From: an uncultured Flavobacteriaceae bacterium
GTDB lineage: Bacteria > Bacteroidota > Bacteroidia > Flavobacteriales > Flavobacteriaceae
Length of the DNA stretch: 64,000 nt
Direction: 5' to 3'
Assembly (NCBI GenBank): GCA_913052585.1
Contig: CAJXEB010000001.1
Coordinates: 1-64,000 of the forward strand
A model generated the notes under the pieces. It ran no database searches, was not told the DNA's origin, and saw nothing but the letters and a program-made list of their open reading frames with translations. Positions 1-8,297 of this stretch are shown piece after piece. Made by a program: the position numbers and the translations under genes. Every line of letters begins with the position of its first letter. Position 1 is the stretch's first letter.

Positions 1-1024
1 TTAGGTGTGTTTTCAGGATTCTTCAATTAAAATACCGGATTTTAACTATGAGAATATGCGAATGCTAACAATGGGAGCTATAATTTTAGCAACATTAGGA
101 TTGGTTGAAGCGGCAGCAATTTCACGATCAATAGCGTTAAACACACATCAAAAATTAAATACAAATCAGGAGTTTGTTTCTCAGGGAATATCAAATGTTG
201 TTTCTAGTTTTTTCTCATGCTATACTAGTTCAGGGTCGTTTACAAGGTCGAGTATTAATTATCAAGCCGGCGCAAAGACTCCGATGGCTGCAGTTATTTC
301 TGGAGTTGGGCTAATGATAGTAGTGTTGTTATTTGCTAAATATGCAGCTTTTTTACCGAAGCCAGCAATGGGTGGAATTATTTTATTGGTGGCTTATAAT
401 TTAATTGATTTTAAGCACATTAAACATATTATAAAAAGCAGTAAAAGAGAATTAATTGTTTTTGGAGCTACCTTTTTGGGAACGCTTTTTTTAGAATTAG
501 ACCAAGCATTGGTGATAGGGATTTTTATTTCACTCTTCTTTTATATGGAACGTACCTCTAAACCTAATATAGCTACGTTAGGATTAAATCAAAAAAATAG
601 ACTTATCAATATTATAAGAGATAAAAACGTAAAAGAATGTTCAAGTATTAAGATTTTAAGAATTGACGGTTCGCTTTACTTTGGATCTATCGAAAAAATT
701 TCGGATTACTTATCTAATTTATACGATGAAAATGAAATACAGTATGTGTTAATCGCGGCAGATGGTATTAATTTTATTGATCTTGCTGCTGCTGAATGGA
801 TCAGTAACGAAATACAAAAATGGCAAGAAAATAGAGGAGGAATTTATATTGCGGGATTAAAAATTATAAGTCAAGATGTGTTAATCAAAGGTGGTTTTAT
901 TGATAAAATCGGAGAAAATATTTTCTTTGAAGGAAAGAAAAAAGCAATTGCAGAAATACATAAAAAAATTGAACACCCTTGTAAAAATAAGGCTTTTAAG
1001 GAGTGTAGTGGATGGAGAGAATAG
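1..1024 (+). CDS. SulP family anion transporter, 5'-truncated and apparently frameshifted
   Basis: This is the C-terminal ~340 residues of a SulP/SLC26-type inner-membrane anion permease; the family is 500-600 residues long. The open frame begins directly after a TAG at 2-4. It starts at the IPDF segment that precedes the late transmembrane helices and runs through the family-typical GSFTRSSINYQAGAKTP stretch, further helices, and a C-terminal STAS domain (about residues 210-310). The preceding frame (from base 1) reads LGVFSGFFN, which matches the G-x-x-P-K-G-L-P segment of the next SulP gene. Frame therefore seems to be lost near 20-30, by two missing bases or one extra. The gene may be broken, or the sequence may hold an error. 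The substrate is unknown; the sulfur genes downstream suggest a sulfur oxyanion. Confidence 0.8.
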
Positions 1025-1065
1025 TGGATTGTGTTAATTGTTACAAAAAAGCTATTTGTATTACT

Positions 1066-1073
1066 TACTTTTG
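1066..1073 (+). promoter_or_regulatory. Bacteroidota -7 promoter element (TACTTTTG)
   Basis: The octamer matches the Bacteroidota sigma-ABfr -7 consensus TAnnTTTG exactly and lies about 30 bases before the ATG of the second SulP gene. A TTG at 1038-1040 is further upstream than the usual -33 spacing, so the -33 box is weak. Confidence 0.5.
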
Positions 1074-1104
1074 CATTTCAAAACGTATCTTTTTGTAGTT
1101 ACAT

Positions 1105-2847
1105 ATGAATTTAAAAAACATTCTTCCAATACTAGATTGGCTTCCTAATTATAAAAAAGAATGGCTTAAAGGTGATTTAGTTGCTGGTTTAACGGTCGGT
1201 ATCATGTTAATTCCTCAAGGAATTGCTTATGCACTTATTGCAGGCTTACCTCCTATTTATGGTCTTTATACGGCGTTAATACCGCAAATAGTTTATGCTA
1301 TTTTTGGTACATCTCGTCAGTTAGCAGTCGGTCCTGTCGCGATGGATTCTTTAATTGTTGCTGCAGGGGTTGCAACTTTAGCCGAAGTAGGTTCTGAAAA
1401 TTTTATTGAATTTGCCATATTATTGGCATTTATGATGGGGGCACTTCAAATACTTTTTGGAGTTTTTAGATTAGGTTTTATTGTGAATTTTTTATCTAAA
1501 CCCGTTATCAGTGGATTTACATCTGCCGCTGCATTGATTATTGGATTTAGTCAATTAAATAATTTATTAGGGATCCAATTAGAGAGGAACAATAAGCTTC
1601 AAAACTTATTATACGATGCTTATCATCATCTCAACGAAATCCATTGGCTTACCTCTTTAATTGGTGTCCTTACCATCATTAGTATACTATTAATTAAAAA
1701 ATATTTCAACAAAATTCCAGCGGGATTATTTGTTGTTATTACATCCATTTTAATCGTTAAATTTTTTCATTTAGATCAATTAGGAGTTTCTATCATTGGA
1801 GATATTCCTAAGGGTTTACCAGATTTTAGAATTCCTTCATTTGATAAAAAAATAATAACAGATTTATTCCCTATTGCATTAACGCTTTCATTTATTGCTT
1901 TTTTGGAAGCAATTTCAGTTGCAAAAGCTATAGAATCAAAACATCCTGAATATAAAATTAGTCCAAATCAAGAATTAATCGCTTTAGGAATGGGAAACTT
2001 TATTGGTTCATTTTTTCAAACCTATCCTGCAACAGGTGGTTTCTCTAGAACAGCAGTAAATGAACAATCTGGCGCTAAGACTCCACTTTCAGCTTTAGTT
2101 TCAGCTTCCGTTATCGCTTTAACGTTACTTTTTCTAACTCCTGTTTTTTATTATTTACCAAAAACTGTTTTAGCAGCGATTATTATAGTAGCTGTTTTTG
2201 GATTGTTAGATTTTTCAATGCCAAAAAAATTATTAACGTTTTCAAAAAGAGATTTACTAATCCTAAATGTAACTTTAATTTTTACTGCAACCGTTGGAAT
2301 TAAAGAAGGAATTTCTATAGGTGTTGTACTTTCTTTGGTTATGCTTATTTATAATACTACAAAACCACATATTGCCGTTTTAGGTAAAGTTCCAAACACT
2401 CATTTTTATAGAAATCGAAAACGATTTAAAGAAGTAGAAATAGAAGATGAAATACTAATAGTTCGTTTTGACGCACAATTAAATTTTGCAAATACTACTT
2501 ATTTTAAAGACAAACTTCAAGAATATTCAAATTACAAAGGAGACCAATTAAAGCTCTTAATTCTTGACGGTGAAAGCATTAATAGTTTAGATAGCAGTGC
2601 AATTTATGCATTAATCGAAGTTTTAGAGTATTTTAACAGAAAGAAAGTAACCATTGCTTTTACTGATTTAAAAGGTCCTGTAAGAGATAAAATGATTAAA
2701 TCTGGATTTATGGCAAAAGCTAACGAAGACCTGTTTTTCATGAGTATTCAAGGGGCTGTGGATTGGTATCATACTGGTTTTAAGCAAGAAAAATATCATA
2801 AATATATAAAACAAGAAAATTCAAAAAAACCATGGTTCAGGAGATAA
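1105..2847 (+). CDS. SulP family inorganic anion transporter
   Basis: A full-length 580-residue SulP/SLC26 permease predicted to move sulfate, bicarbonate or a similar anion across the inner membrane. The N-terminus carries the family signature GLTVGIMLIPQGIAYALIAGLPPIYGLY (residues about 29-57, split here only by description). Some 10-14 hydrophobic segments follow, including the TGGFSRTAVNEQSGAKTP stretch near residue 310. The C-terminal ~120 residues form a STAS domain with LDGESINSLDSSAIYAL. It is paralogous to the truncated SulP gene just upstream and is followed by a persulfide-dioxygenase-like gene and a rhodanese. Sulfate, sulfite or thiosulfate is therefore a plausible cargo, but this is inferred from context alone. 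The ATG fits the usual SulP N-terminus. Confidence 0.93.
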   Translation: MNLKNILPILDWLPNYKKEWLKGDLVAGLTVGIMLIPQGIAYALIAGLPPIYGLYTALIPQIVYAIFGTSRQLAVGPVAMDSLIVAAGVATLAEVGSENFIEFAILLAFMMGALQILFGVFRLGFIVNFLSKPVISGFTSAAALIIGFSQLNNLLGIQLERNNKLQNLLYDAYHHLNEIHWLTSLIGVLTIISILLIKKYFNKIPAGLFVVITSILIVKFFHLDQLGVSIIGDIPKGLPDFRIPSFDKKIITDLFPIALTLSFIAFLEAISVAKAIESKHPEYKISPNQELIALGMGNFIGSFFQTYPATGGFSRTAVNEQSGAKTPLSALVSASVIALTLLFLTPVFYYLPKTVLAAIIIVAVFGLLDFSMPKKLLTFSKRDLLILNVTLIFTATVGIKEGISIGVVLSLVMLIYNTTKPHIAVLGKVPNTHFYRNRKRFKEVEIEDEILIVRFDAQLNFANTTYFKDKLQEYSNYKGDQLKLLILDGESINSLDSSAIYALIEVLEYFNRKKVTIAFTDLKGPVRDKMIKSGFMAKANEDLFFMSIQGAVDWYHTGFKQEKYHKYIKQENSKKPWFRR

Positions 2848-2926
2848 TGTAACAAAAGTTACTTTATTAATTATAAAAATGCAATAATTTAGCAGCTTAT
2901 TAACAACGCTTAAGAAAGTAGAATAG

Positions 2927-4348
2927 ATGAAAGTAGAACAATTATTTACAGGATGTCTTGCAGAAATGGCTTATTATATTGAGTCTAATGGAGAAGCGGC
3001 AATAGTTGACCCTTTAAGAGAAACGGAACCTTATTTAAAAATGGCTGAGGCCGATGGAGCAAAAATAAAATACATCTTTTTAACTCACTTTCACGCAGAT
3101 TTTGTTTCTGGACAATATGATTTAGCTCAAAAAACTGGAGCAAAAATTGTTTTTGGTCCAAATGCAACTGCAGAATATGATATTTATAATGGTGCAGATG
3201 GAGAAGAATTTTTTGTTGGAGGCGGAAAAATTACATTAATTCATACTCCTGGTCATACGATGGAATCTTCCTCTTATTTAATAACAGATAAAGACGGTAA
3301 AACTCCCTGTGTATTAACTGGAGATACTTTGTTTATTGGTGATGTTGGGCGGCCAGATTTAGCGGTAAAACAAGGTGATTTAACTGAAGTAGATTTAGCA
3401 GGTCATTTATTCGATTCGCTAAGAAATAAAATAATGAAGTTACCAGATGATATAATTGTATATCCAAATCACGGCGCTGGTTCCGCTTGTGGTAAAAACA
3501 TGAGTACAGATACTTTTGACACTTTAGGGAATCAAAAGAAGACCAATTATGCTTTAAGAGGAGATATGACAAAAGAAGAGTTTATTGAAGAAGTAACTAC
3601 TGGATTAAAACCACCACCGCAATATTTCCCAAATAATGTTAGGATGAACAAATCAATCAATACCAGTATTGATGAAGTTCTGCATAAAGGAACAACTCCT
3701 TTAGACGCGGTAACATTTAAAGAAATGAGTGAGCAAAAAGACATATTAGTTATAGACACGCGTTCCAAAGAAACTTATACTCATGAAGGTACTGTGCCGG
3801 GAGCTTGGTATATTGGTATTGATGGTAATTTTGCCCCTTGGGTAGGTGCTATTATTTTAAACATTAACCAAAAAATTATATTTATTGCAGATGATGAATT
3901 ACGTGTTAACGAAATTGTTACTCGTTTTTCTAGGGTTGGATATGATAATACTTTAGGGTATTTAAATGGAGGACTTGCGGACTGGAAAATACAAGGTTTT
4001 GATGTTGACTATATAGGTTCTGTATCGGCTGATGAATTTTCAGATATGTTAGCTAAAGGATCTATTGAAAAACCTGTTGATGTACGTAAAGAATCTGAAT
4101 ATTTATCAGAACACGTTTTAGGAGTAGAAAATTTTCCTTTGGATTTTATCCATTCTAATTTTGCAGAAATTGATCCTGAAAAAGAGTATTTCTTACATTG
4201 TAAAACAGGATATCGTTCCCTAATTGCTACATCGATTTTTAAAGCAAATGGCGTAAAAAAAGTAACAGATGTAAGAGGTGGATATGAAGGTATTATAGAA
4301 ACCAAAGCACCACTTTCAGAATTTGTTTGCCCAACAACAATATTATAA
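2927..4348 (+). CDS. MBL-fold persulfide dioxygenase-like protein fused to two rhodanese domains
   Basis: The 473-residue protein has three domains: a metallo-beta-lactamase fold of the ETHE1/CstB class (about 1-250), a first rhodanese domain (about 260-360) and a second (about 370-470). The ligands expected for the mononuclear iron of ETHE1-type enzymes are present: H54 in THFHADF, H110 in TPGHTMES and D133 in TGDTLF. The last His of the classic HxHxDH is F59; that position is not an iron ligand in ETHE1. The second rhodanese has a catalytic cysteine (C425, CKTGYR). The first has none where the loop should be (FIADDE) and is probably structural. The predicted role is oxidation of persulfides to sulfite, with sulfur transfer to form thiosulfate. 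The neighbouring SulP permeases and rhodanese fit a sulfide-detoxification cluster. Confidence 0.9.
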   Translation: MKVEQLFTGCLAEMAYYIESNGEAAIVDPLRETEPYLKMAEADGAKIKYIFLTHFHADFVSGQYDLAQKTGAKIVFGPNATAEYDIYNGADGEEFFVGGGKITLIHTPGHTMESSSYLITDKDGKTPCVLTGDTLFIGDVGRPDLAVKQGDLTEVDLAGHLFDSLRNKIMKLPDDIIVYPNHGAGSACGKNMSTDTFDTLGNQKKTNYALRGDMTKEEFIEEVTTGLKPPPQYFPNNVRMNKSINTSIDEVLHKGTTPLDAVTFKEMSEQKDILVIDTRSKETYTHEGTVPGAWYIGIDGNFAPWVGAIILNINQKIIFIADDELRVNEIVTRFSRVGYDNTLGYLNGGLADWKIQGFDVDYIGSVSADEFSDMLAKGSIEKPVDVRKESEYLSEHVLGVENFPLDFIHSNFAEIDPEKEYFLHCKTGYRSLIATSIFKANGVKKVTDVRGGYEGIIETKAPLSEFVCPTTIL

Positions 4349-4362
4349 ATATCCCCATATAT

Positions 4363-4370
4363 TAATTTTG
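4363..4370 (+). promoter_or_regulatory. Bacteroidota -7 promoter element (TAATTTTG)
   Basis: An exact TAnnTTTG match 47 bases before the ATG of the single-domain rhodanese, in the gap after the persulfide-dioxygenase gene. It suggests the rhodanese has its own promoter in addition to read-through. No good -33 box was seen. Confidence 0.4.
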
Positions 4371-4416
4371 CAATGTTGTGAAACAGAAAGTGAAAGCTTA
4401 ATTATAAAAAATATAA

Positions 4417-4737
4417 ATGAAAAATATAAATCACCTAGAATTTAAGAAGCAAATTGAAAGCGATCCAAATGCAATTATTATTGATTGTAGAACTGCGATG
4501 GAATGGGATCAAGGAATAATTGAAAACTCCGTATTATTAGATCTTTTCGATTCTCACAGTTTTATGAGCGAATCTGAAAAATTAGATAAAGATAAAAGCT
4601 ATTTTGTTTATTGCAGAAGTGGTGTTAGAAGTGTTAATGCTTGCCAAATTTTAGAATCTGTAGGTGTTAAAAATACCTATAACTTATTAGGCGGTATTAT
4701 GAGTTGGCAAGGTAAAATTGTTGCACCTAAAAATTAA
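4417..4737 (+). CDS. single-domain rhodanese-like sulfurtransferase
   Basis: A 106-residue protein that is one rhodanese domain without signal peptide, so probably cytoplasmic. Visible features are the N-terminal IIDCRTAMEW strand-loop and the active-site loop YCRSGVRS with catalytic C66. The C-terminal GGIMSWQGK segment is typical of PspE/GlpE-type stand-alone rhodaneses. It carries sulfane sulfur as a cysteine persulfide. Placement just after the MBL-rhodanese fusion on the same strand suggests joint work in persulfide or thiosulfate handling. Confidence 0.92.
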   Translation: MKNINHLEFKKQIESDPNAIIIDCRTAMEWDQGIIENSVLLDLFDSHSFMSESEKLDKDKSYFVYCRSGVRSVNACQILESVGVKNTYNLLGGIMSWQGKIVAPKN

Positions 4738-4868
4738 AACTATAAAAGCAATTCCGTTAACCAATAGTAGGACGCCTTTTCATCAAGCAATTATTAAAAG
4801 AGTTAGTGATAAAACACGAAACCCTAATAATAAAGCGAATGAAGTTGAACTAAAAAACATTGAACATT

Positions 4869-6206
4869 TTAAATCTGTTTTATTACTTTTTGGGTTGAAA
4901 TGCCTTGATCGGTTTCAATTTTTACAAAAAACAAACCCTTGTCCAAGCTCGAAATATCGAGTTGATTCACATGATTGTTTTCTTGAAAAACTAGCTTTCC
5001 TAAAACATCAAATACTTTTATAGAGTTAATAGTATTGTTACTTTCTATATGTATGAAGCCTTTAGTGGGATTAGGATATAATGATATTTGGGTTTCTAAA
5101 AACTCCTCAATTCCTAAACTACAATCTTCACTATAAATCACTTGGTAATCAGTGTTCCAACCAACATATGGAGCTTGACTAGGGTCATCAACTTCAATAC
5201 AATATAAATTTTCATTATCAAAAGCATTAAAATTGGATAATTGAGAGTTATTACCATTTTTTAAGTTTAATGATGTAAGATTATTATCTACGATATAAAT
5301 TGTTTTCATTAATGGGTTAGAACTAAAATCAAGACCTACTAATTGATTTTTCCAACTTTGGAAATATTTCAAATTAACTAAACTTGATATATCTATCTCT
5401 ATAAATTGATTATTATTAAAACTTATAAATTCCAACAAAACATTATTAGTTAAATTAATTGCAGATAAATTATTATTATTAAAATGAAGTTGTTTTAGAT
5501 TAACGTTATTTAGCAATTCTAAAGTAGAAATTGAAGTGTAACCACAACGTAATTCCTCTAATAAAAAATTGCTTGATACATTTATTATATCAATAGGATT
5601 TCCAGAAATTCCTAATGATATCAAATTGCTATTTTGATTTAAATTAATAGTACTTATATCATTATTTGAGATTGCTAAAATTTCTAAATTGGCATTGTTA
5701 GTTACATCTATTTCTATGAGGTCGTTATTTTGAAGAAATAAGGTTTTTAAATTAATATTTTCACTTAGGTCTAAAGTAGTTAATGAGTTATTATTACAGT
5801 TAAGATATTCTAATTGAGTATTATGAGAGATATCAAGATTTAATAATTGGTTTTCTTCTAACAATAACTCCCTTAAATTAGTTAATGTGCTTACATCAAT
5901 ACTAGTGATTGGGTCCCATGAACATTCAAATACTTCAATATTTATAAAACTTTGTAATCCTTCGAAGGAATTTATTGCACCAAATACAGGATGTAATCCT
6001 ATGACTGCTTCAGCTTCACTAACTTGTATTTCTCCATCATTATTAATATCTGCATCTGTATCTCCAATACCATCATTATCTGTATCAACAACTGGTTGAT
6101 TTACTAAATTATCTTTAAACACAGAGTCTGGGATATCTACAATTTGAGCATAAGTAACCGTAGAAATTAAAACAATAAGTAGCAGTATAACTTTATTTTT
6201 TATCAT
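4869..6206 (-). CDS. leucine-rich-repeat protein with T9SS C-terminal sorting domain
   Basis: A secreted or cell-surface protein. The only ATG that gives a proper signal peptide is at 6206 (MIKNKVILLLIVLISTVTYAQ); a longer reading from 6242 would use TTG and spoil it. The mature N-terminus has an Asp-rich calcium-loop-like run (DTDNDGIGDTD, DINNDGEIQ). About a dozen ~21-residue leucine-rich repeats of the form NxxLxxLxLxNNxLxxID follow. The last ~75 residues are a Por-secretion tail (LYPNPTKGFIHIES, then LDISSLDKGLFFVKI and a basic end), which marks export by the type IX system and processing at the outer membrane. Such LRR proteins usually bind proteins or glycans; the ligand is unknown. It is not in an operon and converges with the rhodanese gene. 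Confidence 0.9.
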   Translation of the reverse strand: MIKNKVILLLIVLISTVTYAQIVDIPDSVFKDNLVNQPVVDTDNDGIGDTDADINNDGEIQVSEAEAVIGLHPVFGAINSFEGLQSFINIEVFECSWDPITSIDVSTLTNLRELLLEENQLLNLDISHNTQLEYLNCNNNSLTTLDLSENINLKTLFLQNNDLIEIDVTNNANLEILAISNNDISTINLNQNSNLISLGISGNPIDIINVSSNFLLEELRCGYTSISTLELLNNVNLKQLHFNNNNLSAINLTNNVLLEFISFNNNQFIEIDISSLVNLKYFQSWKNQLVGLDFSSNPLMKTIYIVDNNLTSLNLKNGNNSQLSNFNAFDNENLYCIEVDDPSQAPYVGWNTDYQVIYSEDCSLGIEEFLETQISLYPNPTKGFIHIESNNTINSIKVFDVLGKLVFQENNHVNQLDISSLDKGLFFVKIETDQGISTQKVIKQI

Positions 6207-6275
6207 AATTTTAAAAATAACGCTATCAATATTGGGAAGCAATAATTAAAGATACAACATATTTATTTTGATATG

Positions 6276-7511
6276 CTACAACTTATAAATCCAACTGGCA
6301 GGATTCATTTTTTTGTCGTTCTGGTATACTAGAAACTTAAGTACGGATTTACCAGAACTTGCTTTGGTAGCAACCGATCCTATTTCTTGCTTGGTTACAA
6401 CCTTTTCGCCTTTTTTAACGGACACATTTGTCATGTTTTGGTAAACAGTGATATAGTCCCCATGTTGAATAAAAACAGCTTTAGCGGCTCCTTTAATTTT
6501 CTGGATTTCCATCACTTCTCCATTAAAAACAGCCCTAGCCTTTGCGTTTTTTTCGGTGGTTATTTCAACACCACTACAATAGGTAGTCACGTTGGGTAAT
6601 TGAGGATGTCTGGTATTTCCAAATCGTTTAACAACGACTCCATTTTTAACAGGCCAAGGGAGTTTTCCTTTATTTTTTGTGAAATCTGCCGCTATTAATT
6701 TGGCTTCGGGTGTCAGTGCCAATGTTTTGGAAGCGATTACTTTAGTACCGCTTTTCTTAGCGTTTTTCTTATTGGAAGCTACAATGGCATCTCTAATTAA
6801 TTTTTCAATTTCTTTGTCAATTTTATTAGCTTCTTTTTGCTTTTTTTGAATTTGACGAGCAAATTTATTTTCGTCCTTTTTTAATGCCAATACTAACTGA
6901 CTTTGATCTTCTAGTTCTTTCGAAAGCTTAGTTTTCGCAAGTTTATTTTCATCTATAAGAATTTGCTTCTTCTTTTTATCTTCAATTAAACCTTGATTTA
7001 ATTCTTCTAAAACAACAGACTTTTTCTTGATAGTTTCTCCTTGTAATTTTCGATGTTTAGCATATTGTTTCATATACTGAAGCCGTTTATAAGCTTGTAA
7101 AAAATCTTCAGAAGATAATAAAAACATAATCCTACTATGCTGGGATTTACTTTTGTATGATTTTACAATCATCGATGCGTAATCTTCTTTTAAATCTCTT
7201 AATTCAGTTTCTAAAAGATTAATCTTTGTGCGGTTGTTATTGACCTCGCGAGAAAGGTAATTTGCTTGTTGGTTGGTAACTCGTATTAAATTTTGACGAG
7301 CAGTAATTTTACTATTTAAATCTTCTACTTGAGTTAAAACTGATTTTTCTTCTTTTTGAGTAGCAAATAATAAGCTGTTAATTTGTTTAATTTCATTTAA
7401 AATAGCCTGCCTTTTTTCTTCTAATTCTTTCTGCTTATTAACTTGAGCAACTCCCGAATTGAAATAGAAAATTGATAAAAAAAGAAAAAGATATTTATAG
7501 AATCTACTCAT
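6276..7511 (-). CDS. EnvC-like murein hydrolase activator with degenerate M23 domain
   Basis: A periplasmic protein of 411 residues: a signal peptide (about 1-22, ending SGVAQ), two long coiled-coil stretches (about 25-240) and a C-terminal LytM/M23 fold (about 285-411). Zinc ligands expected in active M23 peptidases are not preserved. The HxxxD site reads CSGVEIT and the terminal HxH reads LKFLVY, though the HGDYITVYQNM loop is recognisable. This is the pattern of EnvC-type proteins, which activate N-acetylmuramyl-L-alanine amidases during division rather than cut peptidoglycan. It is the last gene of the flippase-dut-nucleotidyltransferase-TPR-DUF4292 operon and abuts the DUF4292 gene with no gap. 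Confidence 0.88.
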   Translation of the reverse strand: MSRFYKYLFLFLSIFYFNSGVAQVNKQKELEEKRQAILNEIKQINSLLFATQKEEKSVLTQVEDLNSKITARQNLIRVTNQQANYLSREVNNNRTKINLLETELRDLKEDYASMIVKSYKSKSQHSRIMFLLSSEDFLQAYKRLQYMKQYAKHRKLQGETIKKKSVVLEELNQGLIEDKKKKQILIDENKLAKTKLSKELEDQSQLVLALKKDENKFARQIQKKQKEANKIDKEIEKLIRDAIVASNKKNAKKSGTKVIASKTLALTPEAKLIAADFTKNKGKLPWPVKNGVVVKRFGNTRHPQLPNVTTYCSGVEITTEKNAKARAVFNGEVMEIQKIKGAAKAVFIQHGDYITVYQNMTNVSVKKGEKVVTKQEIGSVATKASSGKSVLKFLVYQNDKKMNPASWIYKL

Positions 7512-8288
7512 TTAATTTATTTGAATTTCTTCATAACCATTAGGAATAGTAAACGGAAAACGAATGGATACATTGTAATCTATCTTTTTATAATTGACTA
7601 CTATTATAGTTTTTTCCTTTTTCTGAGTAGCAATAATTTTAAACTCTGAAGGGTAATAACCGCCTTCTATACTTTGATAATCTCCATAGTTAATGGTAAA
7701 CATTCTGTTATCTGTTGGTTGTGATAAAGACTCGGAAGCTATTTTAAAATTATCTGGATTTACCAATAATGAATGAATAAAATTATGAGGCTGCATTTTA
7801 GGTTGCAATCTATATTTATTAGCAATAACATCGGATTTATATTTATTATCTAAATTGAAAATAGATTGTCCCAATAAGATTCCTTGTGCTTTCTCAAAGT
7901 CTATATCGGTTCCTAGCCAATCACTTAGTAAGGAAAAATCACCATCGAAATAGGTATTCGTAATCGTTTCGTAATAACTTACAGATTCTGGTGTGATGTA
8001 GAGTTTGGCAAGTGTAATTCCTAAAATAGACGCCTTGATCCAAATTTTTTGATCTTTTTCCATTCGCAAACTAACCGTAAGGCTTTGCCTGTCTTTACCG
8101 CTTTCATATTGTACATGCATTCTAGCTGCAATGGTAGAAAAATTAGGTTGTGCTTCGTCGTGTGTTTTAATTATATCTTTTGAAGACATGGAAAGATTAG
8201 CAGTATCCGAACCAACAAGCATTTTACCTCCACCACAGGATGTAACAAATAGAGAAACAACTAATAATATACTAAATTTTAGGTTCAT
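7512..8288 (-). CDS. DUF4292 family lipoprotein
   Basis: A 258-residue lipoprotein with an N-terminal signal and lipobox (LFVTSCGG, Cys at about residue 18). The rest is beta-rich, including SLRMEKDQKIWIKASILG and a C-terminal repeat of paired strands. I recognise it as the Bacteroidota DUF4292 family, whose fold resembles LolA/LolB-like lipoprotein carriers; the function is not established. It lies between a TPR protein and the EnvC-like factor with 0-9 base spacing, so it is probably translated together with them and acts at the envelope. Confidence 0.82.
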   Translation of the reverse strand: MNLKFSILLVVSLFVTSCGGGKMLVGSDTANLSMSSKDIIKTHDEAQPNFSTIAARMHVQYESGKDRQSLTVSLRMEKDQKIWIKASILGITLAKLYITPESVSYYETITNTYFDGDFSLLSDWLGTDIDFEKAQGILLGQSIFNLDNKYKSDVIANKYRLQPKMQPHNFIHSLLVNPDNFKIASESLSQPTDNRMFTINYGDYQSIEGGYYPSEFKIIATQKKEKTIIVVNYKKIDYNVSIRFPFTIPNGYEEIQIN

Positions 8289-8297
8289 TTATACGTT

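Noticed and set aside
3333-4305. Several minus-strand open frames in the persulfide-dioxygenase gene
   Set aside because: They are all antisense to strong MBL and rhodanese domains and lack plausible starts.
4738-4868. Membrane-protein remnant on the minus strand after the LRR gene
   Set aside because: A hydrophobic reading exists but is interrupted by a stop and no family can be named.
4718-5023. 101-codon + strand open frame after the rhodanese
   Set aside because: Its second half is antisense to the sorting tail of the LRR protein, which is well supported. It has no family signal.
5100-5900. DNA tandem repeat or CRISPR-like array in the LRR gene
   Set aside because: The periodicity of about 63 bases is the coding of 21-residue leucine-rich repeats; spacers and exact repeats are absent.
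6387-6599. Open frame on the + strand inside the EnvC-like gene
   Set aside because: Opposite-strand shadow of a clear gene; no start context and no family match.
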